From contig NZ_LGUR01000244.1 of assembly GCF_001270495.1 (NCBI RefSeq), positions 1-43,573 on the forward strand: 43,573 bases of DNA. Direction: 5' to 3'. The DNA comes from Streptomyces viridochromogenes. Its GTDB lineage: Bacteria; Actinomycetota; Actinomycetes; Streptomycetales; Streptomycetaceae. Below are positions 15,060-24,339 of the stretch, piece by piece. Below the pieces are notes generated by a model. It was not told the origin of the DNA. It did no database searches and was given only the letters and a program-made list of their open reading frames with translations. The position numbers were made by a program, and so were the translations under genes. The first letter of the stretch is position 1, and each line of letters opens with the position of its first letter.

Positions 15060-17069
15060 ATGGACAATCACCACGCGCCCGCCGGCTCAACTCCCTTCTC
15101 CCGGCGCCGGTTCACGACCGCGTCGGCCACGACGGCCGCCCTGGCGTTAACCCCCACCGCGGCTGCCGCCGCACCCTCCGCACCCTCCGTCCCCCAGCAG
15201 GCCCCCAGCCGGCCGCGCTCCACCGCCGACTGGGACACCTGCCTCGCGGTCGCCCGAGCCCTGCTGGTGGTCGACGAGCACGACCGGCCGCTCGTACCGA
15301 CGTACCGGAAGATCCTCGACTCCGGGCTGCCGCGCGCGAAGACGAAGACCGCGAAGAGAGTCCTCGTCGTCGGCGCCGGACCGGCCGGCCTGGTCGCCGC
15401 CTGGCTGCTGAAGCGGGCCGGGCACCATGTCACGCTCGTCGAGGCCAACGGCAACCGCGTCGGCGGCCGTATCAAGACGTTCCGCACCGGCGGCCACGAG
15501 CAGGCGGCGCAGGCGTTCGCCGACCCGGCCCAGTACGCGGAGGCCGGCGCCATGCGCATCCCCGGCAGCCATCCGCTGGTGATGCAGCTGATCGACCAAC
15601 TCGGCGTCAAACGCCGCCGGTTCCACCTCGTCGACGTCGACGGCGAGGGCAAGGCCGTCAACAACGCCTGGCTGCACGTCAACGGCGTCCGCGTGCGCCG
15701 CTCCGAGTACGCCGAGGCACCCCGCAAGATCAACCGCTCCTTCGGCGTCCCCCGCACCTACTGGGACACCCCCTCCTCGACCATCCTGCGCCGCGCCCTG
15801 GACCCCGTACGCGACGAGTTCAGCACCGTCGGCGCGGACGGCAAGCGCGTCGACAAGCCGATGCCCGAGCGGGTCAAGGGCTGGGCGCGCGTCGTGCAGA
15901 AGTACGGCGACTGGTCGATGTACCGCTTCCTGACCGAGGAGGCCGGCTTCGACGAGCGGACCATCGACCTGGTCGGCACCCTGGAGAACCTCACCTCACG
16001 GCTGCCGCTCTCCTTCATCCACAGCTTCATCAGCCAGTCCCTGATCAGCCCCGACACCGCGTTCTGGGAGCTGGTCGGCGGCACGGCGACCCTCCCGGAC
16101 GCGCTGCTGAAGCAGGTCGCCGACGTTCTGCGCCTGGACCGGCGCGCGACGCACATCGAGTACTGGGCCCCCGGCCGTCCCGGCGCCGACGACACCTCCC
16201 ACGTCGGCGCCAAGGGCCCGCACGTCTGGATCGACACCGTCTCCGAGGGGCGCGACGGCAAGGTCGTGCGTGAGCAGTTCACCGGCGACCTCGCGATCGT
16301 CACCGTGCCGTTCTCGGGGCTCAGGCAGGTGCAGGTCAGCCCGCTGATGTCGTACAAGAAGCGGCGAGCGGTGGCCGAGCTGCACTACGACAGCGCCACC
16401 AAGGTGCTGCTCGAATTCGGCCTGCGCTGGTGGGAGTTCACCGAGGCCGACTGGAAACGGGAGCTGGACGCCGTACGCCCCGGGCTCTACGACGACTACC
16501 GCAAGGGCAAGGCACCCGCCGACGGCAGCCTCCTCGGCGTCCACCCCTCCGTCCCGGACGGCCACATCAGCGACGCGCAACGCGCCCACTACGCCGCCAA
16601 CCGCTGGGCCACCCGCGACCAGCCCGAGGCGGCGCACATCATCGGCGGCGGGTCCGTCTCGGACAACTCCAACCGCTTCATGATCAACCCCTCCCACCCG
16701 ATCGACGGCAGCAAGGGCGGTGTCGTCCTCGCCTCCTACAGCTGGGCCGACGACGCCTCCCGCTGGGACTCCCTCGACGAGGACGCCCGATACCCGCACG
16801 CGCTACGGGGCCTGCAACAGGTCTACGGCCAGCGCGTCGAGGTCTTCTACACCGGCGCCGGACGGACCCAGAGCTGGCTGCGCGACCCGTACGCCTACGG
16901 GGAGGCGTCCGTGCTGCTGCCCGGTCAGCACACGGAACTGCTGGAAGCCATCCGCGCCCCTGAGGGGCCGCTGTACTTCGCCGGGGACCACACCTCGGTG
17001 AAGCCGTCGTGGATCGAGGGCGCCCTCGAATCAGGGGTGCGGGCGGCGCTGGAGGCGCACGGGGACTGA
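15060..17069 (+). CDS. Tat-exported flavin amine / L-amino-acid oxidase
   Basis: 669 residues. A twin-arginine signal (SRRRFT, residues 14-19, then an alanine-rich stretch to about 40) indicates export as a folded flavoprotein. The FAD-binding motif is [17 protein letters not shown] with the terminal Glu of [14 protein letters not shown] (about residues 100-140). The C-terminal [20 protein letters not shown] is the classic flavin amine-oxidase closing motif. The enzyme oxidises an amine or L-amino acid, giving hydrogen peroxide and ammonia; the substrate is not readable. It carries an in-frame TTA leucine codon at residue 30 (15147-15149), so translation should depend on the bldA tRNA. The shine-dalgarno sequence is weak. 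It is divergent from the GH43 pair. Confidence 0.85.
   Translation: MDNHHAPAGSTPFSRRRFTTASATTAALALTPTAAAAAPSAPSVPQQAPSRPRSTADWDTCLAVARALLVVDEHDRPLVPTYRKILDSGLPRAKTKTAKRVLVVGAGPAGLVAAWLLKRAGHHVTLVEANGNRVGGRIKTFRTGGHEQAAQAFADPAQYAEAGAMRIPGSHPLVMQLIDQLGVKRRRFHLVDVDGEGKAVNNAWLHVNGVRVRRSEYAEAPRKINRSFGVPRTYWDTPSSTILRRALDPVRDEFSTVGADGKRVDKPMPERVKGWARVVQKYGDWSMYRFLTEEAGFDERTIDLVGTLENLTSRLPLSFIHSFISQSLISPDTAFWELVGGTATLPDALLKQVADVLRLDRRATHIEYWAPGRPGADDTSHVGAKGPHVWIDTVSEGRDGKVVREQFTGDLAIVTVPFSGLRQVQVSPLMSYKKRRAVAELHYDSATKVLLEFGLRWWEFTEADWKRELDAVRPGLYDDYRKGKAPADGSLLGVHPSVPDGHISDAQRAHYAANRWATRDQPEAAHIIGGGSVSDNSNRFMINPSHPIDGSKGGVVLASYSWADDASRWDSLDEDARYPHALRGLQQVYGQRVEVFYTGAGRTQSWLRDPYAYGEASVLLPGQHTELLEAIRAPEGPLYFAGDHTSVKPSWIEGALESGVRAALEAHGD
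15147..15149 (+). other. In-frame TTA codon (bldA target)
   Basis: Codon 30 of the amine-oxidase gene is TTA. I checked the other TTA/TAA triplets I noticed inside real genes and none was in frame as leucine TTA. In Streptomyces the only tRNA reading TTA is encoded by bldA, expressed late in growth. Confidence 0.85.
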
Positions 17070-17082
17070 GGCGCCGCAGGAC

Positions 17083-19755
17083 TCAGCCGCCCAGGGGCTG
17101 TTCCGTCCAGATCACCTTGCCGGTCGTCGTGTACCGCGTGCCCCAGCGCTCGGCGAACTGGGACACCAGGAACAGGCCCCGGCCGCCCTCGTCCGTCGTG
17201 GCCGCGCTGCGCAGGTGCGGGGCGGTGCTGCTGCCGTCGGAGACCTCGCAGATCAGGGCGCGGTCGCGGATGAGGCGGACCCGGATGGGGCCGGTGGCGT
17301 GGCGGAGGGCGTTGGTGACCAGCTCGCTGAGGATCAGCTCGGTCGTGAACGCCTCCTCCTCCAGTCCCCAGGCGTCCAGCGTCCGGGCGGCGGCGGCGCG
17401 CACCCGGGCCACGGCGGCGGGGTCGTCCGGGAAGTCCCAGGTCGCCGAGCGGTCGGCGGCCAGCATCCGGGTCCGGGCGACGACGAGGGCGACGTCGTCG
17501 CGCGGCCGCTCCGGCAGCATGGCCGCCAGGACCGCCTTGCAGGTCTCCTCCGGCGTCCGGCCGTGCGTCGGCGGCGCCGCGGCCAGCGCCCTGCGCAGCA
17601 GTTCCAGTCCCTCGTCGATGTCCCGCCCCTGGTCCTCGACCAGCCCGTCCGTGTACAGGACCAGCCCGCTGCCCTCGGACAGCCGCAGCTCGGTCGCCTG
17701 GAAGGGCAGGCTGCCGCCCAGCCCCAGCGGCGGGCCGCCGGTGACGGAGGGGAACTCGACGTCGCCGTCGGGGTGGACGACGGCCGGTTCGAGGTGGCCG
17801 GCGCGGGCGAGGGTGCACAGCCCGGAGGACGGGTCGTACACGGCGTACAGGCAGGTCGCCCCGGTGACCGGCGCGATCTCGCCGTCGCCGCCCTCGTCCT
17901 GGTCGATACGGGCCACCAGCTCGTCCAGATGGCCGAGGAGTTCGTCGGGCGGGAGGTCGAGCGTGGAGAAGTTGTGGACCGCCGTACGGAGCCGTCCCAT
18001 CGTCGCCGCCGCGTGCAGCCCGTGTCCTACGACGTCCCCCACGACCAGCGCCACCCGCGCGCCCGGCAGCGGGATGACGTCGAACCAGTCCCCGCCGACG
18101 CCGCCCTGCGCCGCCTGCGCGGGCAGATAGCGGTAGGCGACGTCGAGGCCGCTCTGGTCGGGCAGCGCCCGGGGCAGCAGGCTGCGCTGGAGCGTGACCG
18201 ACAGGGTGTGTTCGCGGGTGTAGCGGCGGGCGTTGTCGATGCTGACGGCGGCACGCGCGACCAGCTCCTCGGCGAGGGAGATGTCCTCCTGCTCGAAGGG
18301 CTCGGGTCGGTCGGCCCGCCAGAACGTGGCCATGCCCATGATCACGCCACGGGCGCGCAGCGGGACCGTGAGCATCGCGTGGATTCCGAACGCCACGAGC
18401 CTGCGGGCGTTCTCCGGGTCCTGGACCTGCCAGCCGGAGAAGGCGGGCATGTCGGGCTCCAGCACGGACTCGCCGGTGCCGAAGCCGAAGGCCTGCGGGC
18501 TGTCCGGGGCGAAGTGGATCAGCTTGCCGATCGGATAGAGCGGGCTGCCCTCCCGTACGCCCCGGAAGGCGACCCGGCGCATGTCGGTACGGCCCTCCTT
18601 CGGCTCCTCGCCGCGCAGCACCGGATCCGCCAGATCGACGGAGACGAAGTCGGCGAACCGCGGCACCGCGAAGTCGGCCAGTTCCTGCGAGGTGCGTGTG
18701 ACATCGAGGGTGGTGCCGATCTCCAGCCCCGCGTCGTACAGCAGCTTCAGCCGCTCCTGCGCCACGTCCGCCCGGCCGGACATGGTCCGCAGCTCGGTGG
18801 TGTCCCGCAGCGTCGCCACGCTGCCGGGCGGCCCGCCGTCCCGCGCGGTCGACCGCTGGCTCACCGCCAGCAGCCGGCCCCGCGCCAGGTGCACCTCGTC
18901 GGTGGCGTCCCGCCCGGAGGCGAACAGCCCGGCGAGGTCGCTGCCGATGCCCAGGGCGAGGCAGGGCCGCCCCTCCGCGTCCGCGGCCAGCCCGAGCAGC
19001 CGGCGCGCCTCGTCGTTCGCCAGCGCCAGCCGTCCCTCGCCGTCCAGGATCAGCACACCCTCCCGTACGGCGTGCAGGACGGCGTCGTGGTGCTCGTACA
19101 TCCGGGTCATCTCGGCGGGCTCCAGCCCATGCGTCTGGCGCAGCAGCCGCCGGCTGACCAGCGCGGTCCCGCCGGTGGCGAGGGCGAGCACGCCCGCCGC
19201 CGAGCCGAGCAGCATCGGCAGCTGGTCGTCCACGATCCCGCCGACGCTGGCCAGCGTCACACCGGCGGCCACCAGCCCGACGACCCGGCCGTCGCCGTCC
19301 TCCACGGGGACGACGGCCCGCACGGACGGCCCGAGCGTTCCGGTGTACGTCTCGCGCACGACCCCGCCTGCCACGGCCGGTGCGATGGTGCCGACGAAGT
19401 GCTTGCCGATCTGGTCGGGGTCGGGGTGCGTGTAGCGGATCCCGGCCGTGCTCATCACGACGATGAAGTCCACGTCGGTCGCCTCGCGCGCCGCCTCGGC
19501 ACGCGGCTGGAGCACCACGCTCGGGTCGGGTTCCGCGAGGGCGTCCACGACACCCGGCGCGTGCGCGAAGGACTCGGCCACGGCGAGGGACCGGTTGCGG
19601 GCCTCCCGCTCGGTGTCGGTGCGCACCTGGAGCACCAGGGCGACCACCGCGGCGACGACGAGGAGCACGACGATCGCCGCCTGCAGCACGAAGACCTGCC
19701 GGGCGACGGTACGCGCGCTCACCAGCGACCGCAGGCGGCCGAGGACTGCGGCCAT
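17083..19755 (-). CDS. Membrane sensor SpoIIE phosphatase with HATPase domain
   Basis: 890 residues with an unusual multi-domain order. TM1 (about 21-43) is followed by an extracellular CitA/DcuS-like sensor (about 45-178), with the family word THPDPDQIGKHFVG. TM2 covers 180-200, then PAS (about 218-330) and GAF (about 345-500). A SpoIIE/PP2C phosphatase domain (about 525-745) contains GGDWFDVIPL, VVGDVVGHGLHAAATMGRLR, YTDGLVEDQGRD and DDVALVVAR. The C-terminal anti-sigma-type HATPase (about 765-888) shows LSELVTNALRHA and DEGGRGLFLVSQFA. Such proteins can dephosphorylate anti-sigma-factor antagonists while the HATPase may phosphorylate them. The sensor type suggests a carboxylate-like external ligand. 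Overlap with neighbours is absent; it converges with the oxidase. Confidence 0.9.
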   Translation of the reverse strand: MAAVLGRLRSLVSARTVARQVFVLQAAIVVLLVVAAVVALVLQVRTDTEREARNRSLAVAESFAHAPGVVDALAEPDPSVVLQPRAEAAREATDVDFIVVMSTAGIRYTHPDPDQIGKHFVGTIAPAVAGGVVRETYTGTLGPSVRAVVPVEDGDGRVVGLVAAGVTLASVGGIVDDQLPMLLGSAAGVLALATGGTALVSRRLLRQTHGLEPAEMTRMYEHHDAVLHAVREGVLILDGEGRLALANDEARRLLGLAADAEGRPCLALGIGSDLAGLFASGRDATDEVHLARGRLLAVSQRSTARDGGPPGSVATLRDTTELRTMSGRADVAQERLKLLYDAGLEIGTTLDVTRTSQELADFAVPRFADFVSVDLADPVLRGEEPKEGRTDMRRVAFRGVREGSPLYPIGKLIHFAPDSPQAFGFGTGESVLEPDMPAFSGWQVQDPENARRLVAFGIHAMLTVPLRARGVIMGMATFWRADRPEPFEQEDISLAEELVARAAVSIDNARRYTREHTLSVTLQRSLLPRALPDQSGLDVAYRYLPAQAAQGGVGGDWFDVIPLPGARVALVVGDVVGHGLHAAATMGRLRTAVHNFSTLDLPPDELLGHLDELVARIDQDEGGDGEIAPVTGATCLYAVYDPSSGLCTLARAGHLEPAVVHPDGDVEFPSVTGGPPLGLGGSLPFQATELRLSEGSGLVLYTDGLVEDQGRDIDEGLELLRRALAAAPPTHGRTPEETCKAVLAAMLPERPRDDVALVVARTRMLAADRSATWDFPDDPAAVARVRAAAARTLDAWGLEEEAFTTELILSELVTNALRHATGPIRVRLIRDRALICEVSDGSSTAPHLRSAATTDEGGRGLFLVSQFAERWGTRYTTTGKVIWTEQPLGG

Positions 19756-19801
19756 GCCTCTTTTCTAACACCGTTCGGCGGGCTGGGCATGGTTGTTGTC
19801 C

Positions 19802-19814
19802 GGACGGGGCGTCC
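19802..19814 (-). terminator. Short hairpin after the M20 gene
   Basis: GGACG-GGG-CGTCC abuts the M20 stop codon on its downstream side. The stem is only five base pairs and no T run follows, so it is a weak terminator candidate. Confidence 0.3.
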
Positions 19815-21212
19815 TCAGGCGCGGGCCGGCACCGGGTGGTCGGCCGTGGGGCGGCCCAGCGCGTGGAAGAAGCCGGTCGCCAGGACGAGGCCCTCGCGGG
19901 CGATCGGCGCGAGGAGATGTTCGTCGGGCGCGTGCTGGAGGCAGCCGGGGTAGGAGTGCGGCAGCCAGAGGGTGGGCAGGCCGAGGACGTCCGTGAAGAC
20001 GGCGTTGGGCAGTGAGCCGCCGATGTTCGGCAGCACGGCGGCCGGCCGGCCCGCGACCCGCTCCAGCGTCGTACGGGCCCAGTCGGCCCACGGGTCGTCC
20101 AGGGGCGTACGGCTCGCGGCGAAGCTGCCCAGCAGACGGACGTCGACCATCGGATACCCGTGCTCGGCGAGGTGCGCGGCGACCGCCTCCGCGGCTCCGC
20201 CGGCGTCCGTGCCGACGACGTACCGCAGCTGCAGCACCGCCCGGGCCCGGCCGGGGATCGCGTTGACGGGGTGGTCGACGTCGCCCGCGCCCAGGCTGAG
20301 GACTTCCAAGGTGTTCCAGGCGTAGAGCCGCTCGGCGGCGGACAGGCCGGGCTCGCCCCAGCCCGCGTCCGGCACCGGGTCCCCGGGACTGCCCGCGACC
20401 CCGATCCCGGCGAGCGCCTCACGGACGGCGTCCGGGACGGCGGGCGGCAGCAACGCCGGTACGCGGATCCGGCCGTGGCCGTCGACCAGGGTGGCGATCG
20501 CGCCGGCGAGCGTGGTGGCGGGGTTGCGCAGGACGCCGCCCCAGTTGCCGGAGTGGTACGAGTCCGGCCGCAGATCGGCGTCGAGGAGGAGCTGGACGCC
20601 GCCGCGCGTCCCGAGGAACAGCGTCGGCGTCTCCGCGTCCACGCGCGGTCCGTCCGAGGCCACCAGGACGTCGGCCCGCAGCTCGGTGCGGTGCGTTGCC
20701 GCGAACTCGGCGAGGCCGGGCGAACCGATCTCCTCGCCCGACTCGAACAGGAACTTCAGGTTGAAGCCCAGCGCGCCCTGCTCGGCGAGCAGCAGCCGCA
20801 GCGCGGCGAGATTGACCAGGTGCTGCCCCTTGTTGTCGGCGGCGCCGCGCCCGTACCAGCGCTCGCCCTCCGCGGTGAGCGTCCAGGGATCACGCCCCGC
20901 GCTCCACCGGCCCGCCTGGCCCTCCACGACATCGGCGTGGCCGTAGCACAGCACGGTCGGCAGGTCCGGTGACTCGATCCGGGTGCCCAGCAGGAAGGGA
21001 CCGGCGGAACCCGCGCTCTCGTACCGGGTGACCCGGCAGCCGAGCCCCGCCAGCGCGGGCGCGAGCACCTCGGCCAGGTATGCGTCCAGCGCAAGGCGGC
21101 CCTCCGGACGGGCACTCTCCGTCGCGTACGCGACCATCGAGGCGAGCTCGGCGAAGAAGCCCCCCGAGTCGACGAACTCCTCGGCCTTACGGATCAGTTG
21201 CTCGGGAACCAC
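19815..21212 (-). CDS. M20-family metallopeptidase (dipeptidase type)
   Basis: 465 residues from the GTG at 21212, which has GGAAGG six bases upstream; an in-frame ATG at 21278 is the alternative. Metal-binding residues of the M20 fold are all visible: YGHADVV (His, Asp), RGAADNKGQH (bridging Asp), ESGEEIGS (catalytic Glu pair), VASDGPR (Asp) and the C-terminal histidine in LQHAPDEHL. A lid/dimerisation domain sits in the middle (about 200-330). It probably hydrolyses small peptides or N-acyl amino acids in the cytoplasm. A LysR-type gene is divergent, 125 bases away, and may control it. Confidence 0.88.
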   Translation of the reverse strand: MVPEQLIRKAEEFVDSGGFFAELASMVAYATESARPEGRLALDAYLAEVLAPALAGLGCRVTRYESAGSAGPFLLGTRIESPDLPTVLCYGHADVVEGQAGRWSAGRDPWTLTAEGERWYGRGAADNKGQHLVNLAALRLLLAEQGALGFNLKFLFESGEEIGSPGLAEFAATHRTELRADVLVASDGPRVDAETPTLFLGTRGGVQLLLDADLRPDSYHSGNWGGVLRNPATTLAGAIATLVDGHGRIRVPALLPPAVPDAVREALAGIGVAGSPGDPVPDAGWGEPGLSAAERLYAWNTLEVLSLGAGDVDHPVNAIPGRARAVLQLRYVVGTDAGGAAEAVAAHLAEHGYPMVDVRLLGSFAASRTPLDDPWADWARTTLERVAGRPAAVLPNIGGSLPNAVFTDVLGLPTLWLPHSYPGCLQHAPDEHLLAPIAREGLVLATGFFHALGRPTADHPVPARA

Positions 21213-21337
21213 GGACCGGCCTTCCAGGGGTGACGGCTTCGCTTCAGCAGCGTAGGCCGGATCCCGGCGTGCGACCATTGCCGTTTGTGACGGGCCGCGT
21301 TCCCTTTTCGGCAACGCGATCTCAGGCTGGAGAGACG

Positions 21338-22270
21338 ATGCAGCTGCTGCCGGTGAACCTCGCGTACTTCCTGGAGGTCGCCCGCGCCGGGTCGGTGACC
21401 GACGCCGCCCAGGTGCTGGGAGTCGCACCGTCGGCGGTCAGCCGGCAGATCGCCAAGCTGGAGTCGGGACTCGGGACGGCGCTGTTCGACCGTCGGCCGC
21501 GCGGCATGGCCCTGACCGACGCCGGCGCACGGCTGCTGGTCCACGCCCGCCGGGCCGAGGCCGAGTCGGCCACGCTGGTCGAGGAGCTGAGGGCGGGGCG
21601 CGGCGCCGAGGAGCGCGGTGTCGCGGTCGCCTGCACGGAGGGGTTCGCGCACCGTCTGGTGCCCCGCGTGATCGCCGGGTTCCGGCGCGAGCACCCCGAG
21701 GTGTCGTTCCGCCTCGATGTCGTCCCCCGCCAGGAGGCGACGCGTCGGGTGGTCGAGGGGATCGCCGACGTGGCCGTCACCTACGCGATGGGCCCGCAGC
21801 ACGACGTCCGCGTGGAGTGCGCCGTCGTGGTGCCGGTGTCCGCCGTGGTCCCGCTCGGTCACGAGCTGGCCGCCCGTGACCGGGTCGGGCTCGCGGAACT
21901 CTGCGCCCACCCGCTGGCGCTGGCCTCACCGGGCACCAGCCAACGCGAGCTGTTCGACATCGGCGTGCGGCTGGAAGGACTCACCGTCCGCCCCGCCCTG
22001 GTCTGCGACTCCCTCGCCCCGCAGTACGAGTTCGTACGCGCCGGAGGCGGCCTCGCCCTGGTCGGGGATCCGGTCGGAGACCCGGACGACCAGGGGCGGG
22101 ACACCGGGACCGGGGGCGTGAGGCATGTCCGCGTCGACCACCCGGTCTTCCGGCAGCGCGAGGCTCAGGTGCAGACCGCCGTGGGTCGTCGGCTGCCGTG
22201 GCCGGCCGCCCGGTTCACGGAGTCCCTCGTGGCGATGGTGCGGTCGGGGCGGCCGACGGACCTACGGTGA
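21338..22270 (+). CDS. LysR-family transcriptional regulator
   Basis: 310 residues, standard for the family. The winged helix-turn-helix lies at about 4-62 (LAYFLEVARAGSVTDAAQVL, VAPSAVSRQIAKLESGLG, TALFDRR). A two-lobed periplasmic-binding-like effector domain follows from about 90. GGAGAG precedes the ATG. LysR proteins usually regulate the divergent neighbour, here the M20 peptidase, and often themselves. A GCCGG-ATC-CCGGC dyad at 21256-21268 lies between the two starts. The 3' end overlaps the convergent phosphatase gene by nine bases. The inducer is unknown. Confidence 0.9.
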   Translation: MQLLPVNLAYFLEVARAGSVTDAAQVLGVAPSAVSRQIAKLESGLGTALFDRRPRGMALTDAGARLLVHARRAEAESATLVEELRAGRGAEERGVAVACTEGFAHRLVPRVIAGFRREHPEVSFRLDVVPRQEATRRVVEGIADVAVTYAMGPQHDVRVECAVVVPVSAVVPLGHELAARDRVGLAELCAHPLALASPGTSQRELFDIGVRLEGLTVRPALVCDSLAPQYEFVRAGGGLALVGDPVGDPDDQGRDTGTGGVRHVRVDHPVFRQREAQVQTAVGRRLPWPAARFTESLVAMVRSGRPTDLR

Positions 22271-23398
22271 GCACGACCCGATGCGCCCGGTGTCGGACGC
22301 CGCCCGGGGGACCGTCGCCACGGCCGAGTCCGGCATCCGGAGCAGCAACAGCGCCGCGTCGTCGTGCAGCCGGCCGCCCACATGGGCCAGCAGTTCGTCG
22401 TGGAGCGCGCTCACGGTGTGCACCGGCTCGTCGGACGTGTGCCGCGCCAGCCCGTCGGCGAGCGGATAGAACTCACGGTCGTGGTCGCGGGCCTCGGTGA
22501 CGCCGTCGGTGTAGAGCAGCAGCTGGTCCCCGTCGGAGAAGGGCAGCACCTGCAGTGCGGGGCTCTCGCCCGACAGGGTGCGCAGACCGAGGGGCGGCGC
22601 CGGGCGGTCCGGTTCGACGGGTACGACGACACGGTCGCGGACCAGCAGCGGCGGCGCGTGCCCGCAGTTGACGACCTCCAGCTGCCCGGCCCCGGGGTAC
22701 CCGGCGACCACGGCGGTCACGAAGTCGTCGCTGCCCAGGTTGCGCGCCAGGCTCCGCTCGATCCGCGCGACGACGGCCAACAGGTCGGGCTCGTCGTAGG
22801 CGGCCTCACGGAAGACACCCAGCACCAGAGCCGCGGTCCCCACCGCGGGCAGCCCCTTGCCCCGCACGTCGCCGACGATCAGCCTGACCCCGTAGGGCGT
22901 GGACACGAGCGCGTAGAGGTCGCCGCCGATCCGGGCCTCCGCCGCGGCGGCGCTGTAGCGGACGGCCACCTGGAACGGCCCCACCGTCGCCGGTACGGGC
23001 TGGAGCAGCGCGTGCTGGGCGGCCTCGGCGACGGAACGGACCGCCGCGAGCACCCGCTCGCGCCGCCCGCGCAGCGCGCTGGCCAGGCTCCCCGCCAGGG
23101 TGACGGCCATCAGTGCGGCCAGCACCACCGCCAGCTCGCGCTCCCCGACGTTGTCGTGGATGCCGAGGATCGCGCCCAGGACGGCGGTGAGCAGTCCCAC
23201 CCAGAGGACGCCGCGCGGCCCGTTCGTGGTAGCGGCGAGCGCCGGGCCCACGGCGAGCAGCGGCAGCCAGGTCATTCCCGGCCCACAGACGAGATCGACG
23301 AGCACGATGGCGGCGACGATCAGGATGGGCAGTACGGGCGTGGTGGCGACCAGTCGCCTCGACCAGTGGTCACGACCGTGGTGCGGGGCCTTGCTCAT
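22262..23398 (-). CDS. Membrane-anchored PP2C/SpoIIE phosphatase
   Basis: 378 residues. Three to four hydrophobic segments occupy about residues 17-110 (for example LPILIVAAIVLVDLV and LAVVLAALMAVTLAGSLASA). The rest is a SpoIIE-type phosphatase: GGDLYAL, VGDVRGKGLPAVG, NCGHAPPLLV, YTDGVTEARDHDREF and DDAALLLL carry the expected metal-binding aspartates. There is no sensor, PAS, GAF or HATPase domain, so it is the simplest of the four phosphatases in this region. It probably dephosphorylates an anti-sigma antagonist at the membrane. The gene converges on and overlaps the LysR gene by nine bases. Confidence 0.88.
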   Translation of the reverse strand: MSKAPHHGRDHWSRRLVATTPVLPILIVAAIVLVDLVCGPGMTWLPLLAVGPALAATTNGPRGVLWVGLLTAVLGAILGIHDNVGERELAVVLAALMAVTLAGSLASALRGRRERVLAAVRSVAEAAQHALLQPVPATVGPFQVAVRYSAAAAEARIGGDLYALVSTPYGVRLIVGDVRGKGLPAVGTAALVLGVFREAAYDEPDLLAVVARIERSLARNLGSDDFVTAVVAGYPGAGQLEVVNCGHAPPLLVRDRVVVPVEPDRPAPPLGLRTLSGESPALQVLPFSDGDQLLLYTDGVTEARDHDREFYPLADGLARHTSDEPVHTVSALHDELLAHVGGRLHDDAALLLLRMPDSAVATVPRAASDTGRIGSCSP

Positions 23399-23503
23399 GT
23401 CTTGTCGGCTGTCCTCACCTGTGAGCGGGGGGCATACGCCCAGGAAATGTCCGATTTATCTAAGAAAACCGGTTCGACCCCGGACAGGACAAGGACACGG
23501 ATT

Positions 23504-24283
23504 TCAGATAGTGAGCGACAGGCCCCTGGTCACGCGGCTCGCGGTCGGGAGCAGGCGCGCCCTGACCTCCTCCAGGCGGGCGCGCGTCTCCTCGACACGG
23601 GCCCGGCGGCCGGCCCGCAGCGAGACACCGAGCGAGCCGAGTGTGCTGCCGCTGTAGACGGGCACCGCGACACAGACCGTGCCGAGGGAGTACTCCTCCA
23701 TGTCCGTGACCGCCGGGGCCAGCGGCGAGGAGTCGAGCTGCCGGATCAGCTCCGGGGTATCGGTGATCGTCCTGGGCGTGAGGTCGGGAAGCGCGTGCCG
23801 GGACAGGTAGTCCTTGCGTGACTCCTCGTCCAGCTCGCGCAGGACGGACTTGCCCAGCGCCGTGGCGTGCCCGGCGTCCTCGAACCCCACCCACAGATCC
23901 ACCCGGGGCGCGCGCGGGCCGTCGACGATCTCGACGACCCGGATCTCCCCCTCCTCGTAGAAGGTGAGGTAGGCGGCGGACGACAACTCGTCCCGCAGCG
24001 CGGCCAGCGTGGGGCGGATCCGGCTGAGCAGCGACTGGGCCTGCCCCGACGTCTGCAGCGTCTCCAGGCGGTCGCCCAGGATGAACCCGCCGTCGTCGAG
24101 CTTGCGTACGTATCCGTCGTGGACCAGCGTCCGCAGCAGGTGGTACGTCGTGGCCAGGGGCAGGCCGGTCTCCCGCGCCAGCTGCTTGGCCGGCGCGCCG
24201 TTCTGGTGTGCGCTCATCGCCTCCAGCAGACGGAAGGCGCGCTGTACCGACCCGATGAGCGTAGGGCTGTGCTCAGCACCCAT
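23504..24283 (-). CDS. IclR-family transcriptional regulator
   Basis: 259 residues, typical for IclR. The N-terminal winged helix (about 10-75) shows VQRAFRLLEAMSAHQNGAPA and LARETGLPLATTYHLLRTLV. The effector-binding domain (about 85-255) contains GHATALGKSVLREL and VCVAVPVYSGS. It starts at the ATG at 24283 just after the end of a SpoIIE phosphatase gene, on the same strand, with a 56-base gap. No metabolic gene is adjacent in the usual divergent position, so its target is unclear. Confidence 0.88.
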   Translation of the reverse strand: MGAEHSPTLIGSVQRAFRLLEAMSAHQNGAPAKQLARETGLPLATTYHLLRTLVHDGYVRKLDDGGFILGDRLETLQTSGQAQSLLSRIRPTLAALRDELSSAAYLTFYEEGEIRVVEIVDGPRAPRVDLWVGFEDAGHATALGKSVLRELDEESRKDYLSRHALPDLTPRTITDTPELIRQLDSSPLAPAVTDMEEYSLGTVCVAVPVYSGSTLGSLGVSLRAGRRARVEETRARLEEVRARLLPTASRVTRGLSLTI

Positions 24284-24339
24284 AGGAACAGCGTGCGCCG
24301 GGTGCACGGCGCGGGCAAGACGGGACCGGCGGCCCCGGC

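Noticed and set aside
16925..20422. 1165-residue minus-strand open frame
   Set aside because: It is an out-of-frame shadow of the SpoIIE phosphatase and M20 peptidase genes, rich in Arg/Pro/Gly with no domain.
21278..21314. TTGCCG...CGGCAA dyad as LysR site
   Set aside because: The half-sites are 25 bases apart, too far for one LysR box, and the arms are only six bases.
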